From: Natrarchaeobaculum aegyptiacum
GTDB lineage: Archaea; Halobacteriota; Halobacteria; Halobacteriales; Natrialbaceae
DNA: 64,000 nt
Direction: 5' to 3'
NCBI RefSeq assembly: GCF_002156705.1
Contig: NZ_CP019893.1
Location: forward strand, 868,001-932,000
Below are positions 35,260 to 43,402 of this stretch, in pieces (within the stretch, counting starts at the first letter, position 1; each line of letters opens with the position of its first letter). The position numbers and the translations under genes were made by a program. The notes under the pieces are model-generated. The model saw only the letters and a list, made by a program, of their open reading frames with translations. It made no database searches and was not told the DNA's origin.

Positions 35260-35772
35260 CGTATCGGATGGATAGTAAGTATCGAAAGTAAACGTATCGG
35301 CCGGCGCAACCAAACTCGCTCATCAGAGAGTCTGGCGGTCGATTCCCCGAGTGCCGGGTACAGACCCGATAGCAACAACCCGATATGTTTTCCCGCAATC
35401 AACCATCCAGAGTGACAGAATCCACCCGGAGAGGCCGTCCACCGGTGGGACGTCGGGAGGCGAACAGTGCTCCGGACAGGAGCAGCCGTGGGCGTCGACG
35501 GACTGTGGCTCGAGCTCGCCGGGCAGCGGATCGTTACGGCGCGAAGGGGCGCTCACGGCTAGTAGTTCGTCACGCGAGTCGGGGGCAGACAGTTGACGGG
35601 TCCCGGGTCGGAAGACGGCGTCCTCCCGACCAGTTCGAGGGACAGGATTCGAAGTATCGACCGCGGCAACGGACCTCGTTCTGGATCGCGACTCGTCAGC
35701 AACCGTCTGATGCGATCTACGTGTAAATCGATAGGCCGATGGGGCGCGCGCGAGCACCGAGAATCGAACCGA
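35260..35772. other. 513-bp region without a recognisable gene
   Basis: Lies between the divergent YIP1-like and PAP2 genes. AT-rich promoter-like sequence occurs at about 35268-35295 (toward the minus-strand operon). Short frames on both strands contain Cys- or Ser-rich composition but no domain-like sequence and no plausible start context. I see nothing else here. Confidence 0.4.
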
Positions 35773-36621
35773 ATGCGCCTCGAGGACCAGAGTGCGGTCG
35801 TCCGCGACGCCGTCTCACCCGAACTCGCCGACGCGATTCTCCTCGTGACCGCCCTCGGCGGGACGACTGTCCCCATGGCATTGCTCGGGACGCTGTTCTG
35901 GCTGGCGAGTGCTCACCGGCGACGGGTCGCCCTCGCGATCGGGTACGCGATCGCTGGTCTCCCCCTGTTGCTCGCGGTCAAGGCGATCCTCGCGCTCCCG
36001 AGACCGCCCGAGGAGGCCCTGCTGGTCCCGCTCGAGGTCGAGGGCTACGGCTTTCCGAGCGGGCACGCCTTCGCGGCGGTCGTCGTCTACGGCGGCCTCG
36101 TCGTCGCGTTCGACAGGATCCGCGACTGGCGAGCGCTGGCTGCCGTCGCGGTGGTCGTCGGCCTCGTCTCACTTTCACGCGTCGCACTCGGCGTCCACTA
36201 TCTGGGTGACGTCGTCGTCGGGATCGCACTCGGCATCGTCGTCCTCGCGAGCGTCGTCCGCCTCACGCGCGCCGATCCGACGCGCATCTTCCTGCTCGCA
36301 CTCGTCGTCTCGATCCCGGCGGTCGCACTCACCGGCGGGAGCGACGACGCACTGCTCGGACTGGGTGGTGCGATCGGTGGCCTGCTCGCGGGCAGGAGCG
36401 TCGATCAGCTCCCAGCACTGCGCTCGCCGCTCGAGGGCGTCGTCCTCGTCGGCGTCGCTGGCAGCGTTACAGTCGCAATTCGCGCACTCGAGTCAGTCGT
36501 CGGAAGCGCTCGACCGGGGCTGGTCGCCCTCTACGCGGTTCTCGTCGCGTGGATCTTCCTCGCCCCGGCTGTCGTCGCTCGAGGACTCGATGCCGTCCCG
36601 GAGCGCTGGCTGGCCGGCTGA
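35773..36621 (+). CDS. PAP2-superfamily membrane phosphatase
   Basis: 282 residues from the ATG at 35773. The PAP2 signature is present: KAILALPRPPEEALL (motif 1, K-x6-RP), FPSGHAFAAVVVYGG (motif 2, PSGH) and SRVALGVHYLGDVVVG (motif 3, SR-x5-H-x3-D). About eight transmembrane helices, the last four beyond the catalytic core. Likely dephosphorylates a lipid phosphate or undecaprenyl/dolichyl pyrophosphate on the outer face. Substrate not determined. Confidence 0.93.
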   Translation: MRLEDQSAVVRDAVSPELADAILLVTALGGTTVPMALLGTLFWLASAHRRRVALAIGYAIAGLPLLLAVKAILALPRPPEEALLVPLEVEGYGFPSGHAFAAVVVYGGLVVAFDRIRDWRALAAVAVVVGLVSLSRVALGVHYLGDVVVGIALGIVVLASVVRLTRADPTRIFLLALVVSIPAVALTGGSDDALLGLGGAIGGLLAGRSVDQLPALRSPLEGVVLVGVAGSVTVAIRALESVVGSARPGLVALYAVLVAWIFLAPAVVARGLDAVPERWLAG

Positions 36622-36632
36622 CGGGCAACCGG

Positions 36633-37031
36633 TCAGGTCGTCGCACCGACGACCTCCTGCTCTACGTACCCAAGACACCACTCGAGGTCGGCCATCGTCG
36701 TCTGGTCGCCGTCCCGATCGATCGAGAGCAACACGCCGCACTTTCTGTCTGCCGGATCCGGGCACGAGACGATCCAGGCGTCTTCGAACACCCGGACGAC
36801 GGCGGTGAGGTCGCCAGCCGCGACGGTCTGCTGTGCCCGCCGATGACCGAGCTGAGCTACGATCGTTCGATCGACGAGATCGCGGAGGGCGTCTGTCGAG
36901 TATCGCCGCCTGACGTCCGGGCGGAGTTTGGATTCCGATTCGGTCGGCCCGTACCGGATCACCGCACGCAAATCGTCGCCGATCCGGTCTGTAAGCACGT
37001 TCCAGATCGCCTCTGGCGTTCCCCCTGACAT
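36633..37031 (-). CDS. Haloarchaeal conserved hypothetical (DUF7522-like)
   Basis: 132 residues from the ATG at 37029-37031 (37058 is possible). The pattern WNVLTDRIGDDLRAVIRYGP, a central helix with RDLVDRTIVAQLGHRR, and a C-terminal sheet AWIVSCPDPADRKCGVLLSI resembles the haloarchaeal DUF7522 group. Function unknown. It is convergent with the PAP2 gene. Confidence 0.68.
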   Translation of the reverse strand: MSGGTPEAIWNVLTDRIGDDLRAVIRYGPTESESKLRPDVRRRYSTDALRDLVDRTIVAQLGHRRAQQTVAAGDLTAVVRVFEDAWIVSCPDPADRKCGVLLSIDRDGDQTTMADLEWCLGYVEQEVVGATT

Positions 37032-37167
37032 TATGTATCCCTTACCAGCCATGGTCATCGGTATAAGATATAGCTATTGGCTTCCGCCCAGAGTCGTCAG
37101 GACACCGTCACGTTTCGAGAACGTCGCGATGGTCGGGAGAAACGGAAGCGAGTCGGCCTGTCGATCG

Positions 37168-38142
37168 TCACGCGTCCTCGTCGACCGCCGCCCAGAGCGG
37201 ATAGAGGTCGTCGACGACGGGTTCGGTGATCGATTCGGAGCCGAGGCGGAGTTCCGGTTCTCCCGCCTCGACAGTCCCGATCGCCGCCGCCTCGAGTCCG
37301 GCGGCCTCGAGATCGGCGAGTGCGTCGTCGACCTCGTCGTCGGGGACCGTCGCGAGGAGCGCGCCGGAGCCAAAGATGCAGAGCGGGTCGACGCCCGCGG
37401 CGTCACAGAGCGTCTCGGTCTCGGCTCTGATCGGGACAGCGTCGCGGTCGACCACGAGGCGTCCCCCAGAGGCGACAGCAAGCTCGAGCAGACCGGCAGC
37501 GACGCCACCTTCCGTCGGGTCGTGCATGGCCGTCGCGTACTCCCGGAGGACGTGAGCGTCCGGGACGACGCTCACCTCCTCGAGGAATCGCTCGGCCCGT
37601 CGACAGGTGGGGTCGTCGACGCCGAGGTCGTCCCCGAAGTCGGCCGCGAGGATCGCCGTTCCCTCGACGCCCGCCGCTTTCGTCAGGACGATTCGATCCC
37701 CTGTCCCGGCACCCCCGGTCGGGACGAACCGGTCGGTGGTGCCCATCGCCGTCAGACAGACCAGCGGGCGCTCGAGCGCGTCGACGTACTCGGAGTGGCC
37801 GCCGACGACGCTGACGCCGATCTCGCGGGCAGCGTCGTCGATATCGCCGGTAATCGTCTCGAGGGACGACTCCTCGTCGGGGAGCATCACGACGACCGTC
37901 AGCCACCGGGGGTCGGCCCCCGAGGCGGCCACGTCGTTACAGGCGACGTGGACCCCGAGGGTGCCGACGGCCGAGGCCGACAGCGAGATCGGGTCGGTGC
38001 TTACCACGAGGGTTCCGTCGGGCGGATCGATAGCGGCTGCGTCCTCACCGTAGGCCGGTCCCTGCACGACCGCGTCGTCCGGCGCACCAGTCCGGTCGAA
38101 GACGTGCTCGAGCAGGTCGTCGGGCGCGACCTTGCCTGGCAT
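37168..38142 (-). CDS. AIR synthase-related (HypE/ThiL-like) protein
   Basis: 324 residues. PurM-fold motifs: GEDAAAIDPPDGTLVVSTDP, HVACNDVAASGADPRWL (the NDxAASGA motif), ISVVGGHSEYVD-like VVGGHSEYVDALERPLV, and MHDPTEGGVAAGLLELA, then LCIFGSGALLATV. Closest in style to HypE, the carbamoyl dehydratase of hydrogenase maturation. No hydrogenase genes are in the window and the HypE C-terminal Cys is absent (the end is LYPLWAAVDEDA), so it is probably a HypE-like ATP-dependent enzyme of other function. Confidence 0.85.
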   Translation of the reverse strand: MPGKVAPDDLLEHVFDRTGAPDDAVVQGPAYGEDAAAIDPPDGTLVVSTDPISLSASAVGTLGVHVACNDVAASGADPRWLTVVVMLPDEESSLETITGDIDDAAREIGVSVVGGHSEYVDALERPLVCLTAMGTTDRFVPTGGAGTGDRIVLTKAAGVEGTAILAADFGDDLGVDDPTCRRAERFLEEVSVVPDAHVLREYATAMHDPTEGGVAAGLLELAVASGGRLVVDRDAVPIRAETETLCDAAGVDPLCIFGSGALLATVPDDEVDDALADLEAAGLEAAAIGTVEAGEPELRLGSESITEPVVDDLYPLWAAVDEDA

Positions 38143-38205
38143 ACTGAGTACTGGGAGGATCGGCCGTTTGTAGCTGTCGGGATCGGTGGATCCACCGGTT
38201 TCCGG

Positions 38206-39210
38206 TCAGTCGTTCGCCGGGGCCAGCGCGTCCATCGTCTCGCGCACGTCGTCTTCGGTCGCCCCGCGCGGGAAACTCACCATCACGGCGTCTAGCCCGT
38301 CGACGGCCTCGTAGCGCTCGAGGCTCTCGCGAGCCGTCTCGAGGTCGCCTGCCGCACAGAGCTGATCGAGCAGGTCGTCACCCAGCAAGTCGAGGGCGCG
38401 CTCGCGGTCGCCCTCCTGCCAGGCGTCGTAGATGGCTTCGGCCTCGTCGTAGCCCTGTCGGACGAGCGCATCGCGGTAGAAGGTACCCATCCCGCCGACG
38501 TAGAAGGCGACGTGCTGGCGGGCGAGTTCGCGGGCCCGTTCTTCGTCCTCGAGCACACAGCAGTTGACACCGATCGAGACGGTTACGTCATCGGGGTCAC
38601 GGTCGCCCAGTTCCGCACCGCGTTCGACGTCTGCGAGGCGGTCCCGGACGCCGTCGGGAGTGAGCATGATGCCGTGCCAGCCGTCGGCGAATCGGCCCGC
38701 GAGTTCGACGGCCTTGGGCCCCATCCCGGTCACCTCGACCGGTGGTGCCGGCTCGGGTGAGTCACAGCGCAGGCGAAAGCCCGACAGCGAGAAGTCCTCG
38801 CCGTCGTACTCGAGTTCCTCGCCGGAGAGCACTTTACGGACGATTTCGACGGTTTCCCGCGTTCGCCGCAGCGGGTTGCCGTACTCGACGCCGTGCCAGT
38901 TCTCGATCACGATGGGGCCGCTCGGTCCGATACCGAGCCGGAACCGGCCGTCGGAGACCTCCTGCAGCGTCGCGGCGGTCTGCCCGAGCAGCGCAGGTGT
39001 CCTCGAGTAGGTGTTGACGATACTGGGCCCGAGGTCGATCTCTTCGGTGCGTTCGGCGATAGCCGTCAGCACGGTCACGGCGTCTCGCCCCCACGTCTCG
39101 GGGAGCCAGACGCAGTCGTATCCGCCACGTTCGGCTGTCTGGGCGTAGTCGACGATCGCGTCGACCGTCGGCTGTGCGGCGACCGGCAGGTGAACCTCTC
39201 TGTCAGTCAT
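38206..39210 (-). CDS. F420-dependent LLM-class oxidoreductase
   Basis: 334 residues from the ATG at 39208-39210. Luciferase-like TIM-barrel sequence: YAQTAERGGYDCVWLPETWG, GPSIVNTYSRTPALLGQTAA, RFRLGIGPSGPIVIENWHG, and EVTGMGPKAVELAGRFADGW. It belongs with the haloarchaeal F420-dependent oxidoreductases (TIGR04024-like). Hydride transfer from F420H2 to an unknown substrate is the inferred chemistry. It follows the HypE-like gene on the same strand, 64 bp apart. Confidence 0.92.
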   Translation of the reverse strand: MTDREVHLPVAAQPTVDAIVDYAQTAERGGYDCVWLPETWGRDAVTVLTAIAERTEEIDLGPSIVNTYSRTPALLGQTAATLQEVSDGRFRLGIGPSGPIVIENWHGVEYGNPLRRTRETVEIVRKVLSGEELEYDGEDFSLSGFRLRCDSPEPAPPVEVTGMGPKAVELAGRFADGWHGIMLTPDGVRDRLADVERGAELGDRDPDDVTVSIGVNCCVLEDEERARELARQHVAFYVGGMGTFYRDALVRQGYDEAEAIYDAWQEGDRERALDLLGDDLLDQLCAAGDLETARESLERYEAVDGLDAVMVSFPRGATEDDVRETMDALAPAND

Positions 39211-39561
39211 CACCACTCACAGACGGCCCCCTGCCCTTTGGGTGTATGGGAACGGCGCGCCCACTGCGAGTCGTTCACAGTGGACTCCAAGGTCTGGTAT
39301 CGAACGGACCCCAGCGAATTTCGGGTCCGACGGATACGGTCGAAGAAATGGAGTCCCCCGGTCGTAGCGGGTGTTCGCACCGAGTTGGGAAGTCGACCCG
39401 CCGGCCGGTACAGGGACGTCGGTTCGGTGCCGATCAGAGGGCGTCGTCTCCATTGTCAGCACAACCAGCCAGCGAGACAACGATTCCAGTGCCTGCGGCC
39501 GATAGGCCGCCGCGTCGCGTTCGTGGTCGTCTAGACATCTGCAACCGGTGGTCGTCCCTGC

Positions 39562-39657
39562 TGTAAAATAATACCTTGCATTCTTTAGACTATTTCACTA
39601 TATTTATGAAAATTTATATATTTTAGCCGAATTATTCGCACTTAACGAGGACTCATC
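39562..39657. other. AT-rich island in GC-rich DNA
   Basis: Nearly 100 bp with runs such as TAAAATAATA, CTATATTTATGAAAATTTAT and ATATTTTAG, in surroundings that are about two-thirds GC. No start codon with a domain-like frame follows it closely on either strand. Could be a promoter cluster, a helically unstable site, or a remnant of transferred DNA. Confidence 0.5.
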
Positions 39658-39927
39658 CGGAACATCACGGCCGCTGATGGTCGAATACAACCGATAGACG
39701 GGTACTTGCAATTCACCCAGATTTCATCGCGTAGAACGGTCACCAGCGTCGAACGACGGCCGTCCCGTCGCCTGCGAAAGCGACCGTCAGACGGGCGGCT
39801 GACAGACGACCGACTGCCCGGGACGGAGAGATCAGGTGCCGGAGCAGCGAAAGGGACTGTGTGATTCTATGCACGATCGTGGATACCACACCAACTCGAG
39901 AACTGGTTTGACAGCACAAACACGGGG

Positions 39928-39935
39928 ATTTTTAT
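39928..39935 (+). promoter_or_regulatory. TATA box of purF
   Basis: ATTTTTAT sits 25-32 bp before the ATG at 39960, the spacing of a leaderless haloarchaeal promoter. This favours the longer PurF start over the ATG at 39999. Confidence 0.6.
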
Positions 39936-39959
39936 CGACCCGGTGCCCTACAGACTCCC

Positions 39960-41471
39960 ATGACTGATGGGCGGGGCGAGACTCCCCGGCGAACAGGAAT
40001 GACCGAGAAGTGCGGCGTCGTCGGCGTCTCACTTGCCGGTCGAGACGCGGCACGACCGTTGTACTACGCGCTGTACGCACTCCAGCACCGCGGTCAGGAG
40101 TCCGCGGGGATCGTCACCCACGACGGGTTCCAGCAACACAGCCACGTCGACATGGGCCTCGTCGGCGAGGTCTTCGACGAGAGCGACCTCGACGTGCTCA
40201 ACGGCTCGGCCGGCATCGGCCACGTCCGCTACCCGACCGCCGGGTCGGTCGACTCGAGCTGTGCACAGCCGTTTTCCGTCTCCTTCAAGAGCGGTTCGCT
40301 CGGGCTCAGCCACAACGGCAACCTCGTCAACGCCGACGAGATCCGCGACGACCTCGCTGCCGTCGGCCACGCCTTCACCAGCGACGGCGACACCGAGGTC
40401 ATCGCCCACGATCTCGCGCGAAACCTGCTCAAAGAGGACCTCGTCCGCGCGGTCAAACACACGATGGAGCGTATCCACGGCTCCTACGCGCTGACGATCA
40501 GCCACGACGAGACCGTCCTCGGCGTCCGCGACCCGCTCGGGAACCGCCCGCTCTGTATCGGGAAACTCGAGGATGGCTACATCCTCGCCTCCGAGTCGGC
40601 GGCGATCGACACGCTCGATGGGGAACTCGTCCGCGACGTGAAGCCGGGCGAACTGATCGTCCTGCACGAAGACGGCGGCGGGTTCGACTCCTACCAGTTG
40701 ATCGAGCGTGACAATACGGCTCATTGCTTCTTCGAGCACGTCTACTTCGCCCGCCCGGACAGCGTCATCGACGAGACGCTGGTCTACGAGGCCCGGCGGA
40801 ACCTCGGACGCAAGCTCTGGGAGGAAAGCGGCGTCGAGACCGACGTCGTGATGCCCGTCCCGGACTCCGGTCGTGCGTTCGCCTCCGGCTACGCTGACGC
40901 CGCGAGCGAGACGACCGCCGACGGCGAGATCCGCCCCGACGACGAAGATGGCGTCGAGTTCGCCGAGGGCCTGATGAAAAATCGCTACGTCGGGCGGACG
41001 TTCATCATGCCCACGCAGGACGAACGTGAACGCGCCGTCCGTCTCAAACTGAACCCGATCAAATCGACTATCGAGGGCAGAACGGTCACCGTCATCGACG
41101 ACTCGATCGTCCGTGGGACCACCTCGACGCAACTCGTCCAGTTGCTCAAAGACTGCGGGGCCGAGGAGGTCCACGTCCGCATCGGCGCGCCAGCGATCGT
41201 CGCCCCGTGTTACATGGGGATCGACATGGCCACCCGCGAGGAACTGATCGCCTCCGACAGGACGACCGACGAGATTCGCGACGAAATTCAGGCCGACAGC
41301 CTCGCGTACCTCTCGACCGACGCCGTCGCCGAGGTGCTGGGCAAGGAACGCATCGACCTCTGTCTCGGCTGTGTCACCGGCGAGTACCCCTACGAGATCG
41401 AGGGCGAGACGACCGACCGCGACGTCACCCGCCCCGAGATCGACGAAACGCCGCTACACGCCGACGACTGA
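39960..41471 (+). CDS. purF: Amidophosphoribosyltransferase
   Basis: 503 residues; first committed step of purine synthesis (PRPP plus Gln to phosphoribosylamine). The N-terminal nucleophile glutaminase starts at CGVVGVS, so a 17-residue propeptide (or 4 residues from the ATG at 39999) must be removed to expose Cys18. The 39960 start fits the TATA box. Motifs: LQHRGQESAGI, VRYPTAGS, SHNGNLVN, and PRPP loop VTVIDDSIVRGTTS. Cysteines in THE contexts AHCFFEHVYF, APCYMGID and CLGC match the four ligands of the 4Fe-4S type of Bacillus. Confidence 0.97.
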   Translation: MTDGRGETPRRTGMTEKCGVVGVSLAGRDAARPLYYALYALQHRGQESAGIVTHDGFQQHSHVDMGLVGEVFDESDLDVLNGSAGIGHVRYPTAGSVDSSCAQPFSVSFKSGSLGLSHNGNLVNADEIRDDLAAVGHAFTSDGDTEVIAHDLARNLLKEDLVRAVKHTMERIHGSYALTISHDETVLGVRDPLGNRPLCIGKLEDGYILASESAAIDTLDGELVRDVKPGELIVLHEDGGGFDSYQLIERDNTAHCFFEHVYFARPDSVIDETLVYEARRNLGRKLWEESGVETDVVMPVPDSGRAFASGYADAASETTADGEIRPDDEDGVEFAEGLMKNRYVGRTFIMPTQDERERAVRLKLNPIKSTIEGRTVTVIDDSIVRGTTSTQLVQLLKDCGAEEVHVRIGAPAIVAPCYMGIDMATREELIASDRTTDEIRDEIQADSLAYLSTDAVAEVLGKERIDLCLGCVTGEYPYEIEGETTDRDVTRPEIDETPLHADD

Positions 41472-41515
41472 CGAACGTTTGTGATGCGGCTTCGACTCCG
41501 GCGCGACCTCGACTG

Positions 41516-41563
41516 CGTGGCGGCAACGCCGCCACGGTATCGGTGGTCGGTACAGCCGACCAC
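41516..41563. repeat. Two tandem perfect hairpins downstream of purF
   Basis: Stem 1: CGTGGCGGC at 41516-41524 pairs with 41528-41536 (9 bp, AAC loop). Stem 2: GTGGTCGG at 41543-41550 pairs with 41556-41563 (8 bp, 5-nt loop). They start 45 bp after the purF stop. No U-tract follows, so a classical terminator is not implied. Confidence 0.7.
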
Positions 41564-41698
41564 ACGATCGATGAAACACACCCCTGACGCCATTCCGAAC
41601 GCGAAGCGTCCTCCACATCGGTCGTCGACCCGCTTTCGTTCCGGCGAACCTGGTTCCACCACGGACGCTTCGAGTTGCTCTCGAGCGGTCGCTGGTAG

Positions 41699-42268
41699 TC
41701 AGTAGCCGACGTGCAACAGCACGTAGACGACGATCCCGAGTGAAAACGAGATCAGCCACAGGCTCGCCGCGTAGCGGCCGAAACGAGCGTGATTCGTTCG
41801 AGGTAGCTCCTCGATCGGGTAGGCCATCGCGAGCACGAGCGCGTAGTAGACCAGCGGCACGCAAACCACGGCCAGGAAGATGTGAATCGCGAGCACCGGC
41901 AGGTAGACGAACCGGTACACCGCGTCGGGTCCCGGGAACGGGTCCGGCCCACCCGTCGAGATCAACCGGAACAGGTAGAGCACGAGGAAGGCCGCGAAGA
42001 GCAGGAACGACGTCACCATCAGGATGCGGTGCCGGTCGACGTTCCCTCGGCGAATCGCCCGCCAGCCCAGCGCGATGGTGACGATCGCCGCCGCACTGAT
42101 CACCACGTTCACGTGCGGGATCGCATCGAGCAGCCACCCCGGCGCGTCTGGCACCAGCGACGGTGGGATCTGCCCGCCCGCTGCCGCGAAGACGATCGCG
42201 AGCGAGACGACACTCAAAATGGCAGTCACCGGCCGCACGCGCTCTCGAGGGACGACCTGCAGGTCCAT
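41699..42268 (-). CDS. DUF420-family membrane protein
   Basis: 189 residues with five transmembrane helices. Typical DUF420 sequence: WLLDAIPHVNVVISAAAIVT, IRRGNVDRHRILMVTSFLLF, VYLPVLAIHIFLAVVCVPLV and HARFGRYAASLWLISFSLGI, with conserved His residues in the helices. DUF420 proteins are often found with cytochrome oxidase biogenesis (CtaM-like), so a heme-related role is possible. No oxidase genes are here. It is convergent with purF. Confidence 0.88.
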   Translation of the reverse strand: MDLQVVPRERVRPVTAILSVVSLAIVFAAAGGQIPPSLVPDAPGWLLDAIPHVNVVISAAAIVTIALGWRAIRRGNVDRHRILMVTSFLLFAAFLVLYLFRLISTGGPDPFPGPDAVYRFVYLPVLAIHIFLAVVCVPLVYYALVLAMAYPIEELPRTNHARFGRYAASLWLISFSLGIVVYVLLHVGY

Positions 42269-42570
42269 GCCCGGACGTTCGAGCGTGGCAGGAAAGGCGT
42301 TACTGTCTCGGGTGTCGGTAGCGATGGGGCTCGAGTGGTCGTCCGGATGCGGTGATCACGACGGTGATGACGACGTCCCGTACTTGCAGAGTCAGTCGCT
42401 CATCGGCGGACCCCTCCGGGACAGCACCCAGAGACAGTCCTGCTGGTAGGTGGTGTAGTTCTGTCAGAAGTTATGCGTGGGTGATGTCCACGAAGGGAGA
42501 TCACCTGCATCGTGTCGCTCGGCGGTTACACCGCCTCGCGTCTCGCGGCGCGTGGCGCCGCGTGTGCGAT
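42269..42570. other. Gene-free region 3' of tRNA-Leu
   Basis: No protein gene seen. The right part (42481-42562) is hairpin-rich on the 3' side of the minus-strand tRNA. Confidence 0.45.
42521..42562. repeat. Tandem perfect hairpins in the tRNA-Leu 3' trailer
   Basis: CGCGGCGC at 42544-42551 pairs with 42555-42562 (8 bp, 3-nt loop); GGCGGT at 42521-42526 pairs with 42530-42535 (6 bp, 3-nt loop). The first lies 9 nt beyond the tRNA 3' end on the transcribed strand. Confidence 0.65.
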
Positions 42571-42654
<84 letters not shown>

Positions 42655-42790
42655 TCGCTGTTTCTTTTCCGCACTCTCTCGTACCCACCGGTGTTACTAA
42701 AGCCCTTTCTTTTGAGTCGGTGCCTGCGGCGGGGTCACACGGAACCGCTGGGAGCGGTGGCTTGAAATGCGACAGTTGCCAAAAGCTACC

Positions 42791-43330
42791 ATGGCAAAGT
42801 ACTCGACGGGTTCGTCCACTGGCGGCGGTGGAACGAACTGCGAACTCTGTGGTGCCGAGAGCGACTCCCTCCGGGTCGCAACCGTCGCCGGTGCCGAACT
42901 CGAGGTCTGCCCGAGCTGTGCCCCCCACGACGACAGTTCCCGGTCGGGCGGTGGCTCCGGTGGCCGGGGGTCGAGCGGCGGCACGCGAGACGGCGGTGAC
43001 CCGGTCGACGAGGAACAGCGCCGGAAGAAGAAAGCTGCCCAGAACGTCGCGAAGGCCAATCCCGTCTGGGATGGCGACTCCGAACACTGGGAGCGCGAGG
43101 GGACCAACTACGACGACGACCCGTTGCCGTACCTCGTTTCGGGCTACGACGAGGTCGTCGTCGAGGCACGCCGGGAAGCCGGACTCCAGCGCGAGGAACT
43201 CGCGGCCGAACTCGGCTGTCGCGAGCAGGACCTGCTGGCGGTCGAACAGGGACGGGCGACCCAGGCCGGTGTCGGCGGCGGTCTCATCGACGCCCTCGAG
43301 GAGTTTCTGGACGTCGAACTCGCCGAGTAA
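42791..43330 (+). CDS. Multiprotein bridging factor aMBF1-like protein
   Basis: 179 residues from the ATG at 42791. An N-terminal zinc ribbon (Cys17, Cys20, Cys40, Cys43), a Gly/Ser/Arg-rich linker (about 50-75), and a C-terminal Cro/C1-type HTH: YDEVVVEARREAGLQREELA then AELGCREQDLLAVEQGRAT. This is the archaeal TIGR00270/aMBF1 architecture, thought to couple translation or transcription factors to the ribosome or TBP. Divergent from the tRNA gene. Confidence 0.93.
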   Translation: MAKYSTGSSTGGGGTNCELCGAESDSLRVATVAGAELEVCPSCAPHDDSSRSGGGSGGRGSSGGTRDGGDPVDEEQRRKKKAAQNVAKANPVWDGDSEHWEREGTNYDDDPLPYLVSGYDEVVVEARREAGLQREELAAELGCREQDLLAVEQGRATQAGVGGGLIDALEEFLDVELAE

Positions 43331-43372
43331 TCACCGGGCCGTCCCGGTCAGTCGGACCGGTCGGCGAGCAGA

Positions 43373-43380
43373 CTTTTACT
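43373..43380 (+). promoter_or_regulatory. TATA-like element for the alanyl-tRNA editing gene
   Basis: CTTTTACT, 23-30 bp before the ATG at 43403, consistent with leaderless initiation. Confidence 0.5.
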
Positions 43381-43402
43381 GCCAGGCGTCGGAGAACGAC
43401 CG

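Larger units (their letters stand above)
39211..39959. other. 749-bp gene-free region with AT-rich island
   Basis: No coding frame with domain-like sequence. It contains a perfect 6-bp hairpin with GATA loop at 39495-39510 and an unusually AT-rich island at about 39562-39657. The purF TATA element is at its right end. Confidence 0.45.

Noticed and set aside
33707-35398. 563-codon frame spanning two minus-strand genes
   Set aside because: Only the part from 34432 is domain-like; the remainder overlaps the YIP1-like gene in another frame.
35351-35750. Cys-rich short frames in the gap before the PAP2 gene
   Set aside because: Frames on both strands are of similar length, lack start context and show no zinc-knuckle spacing.
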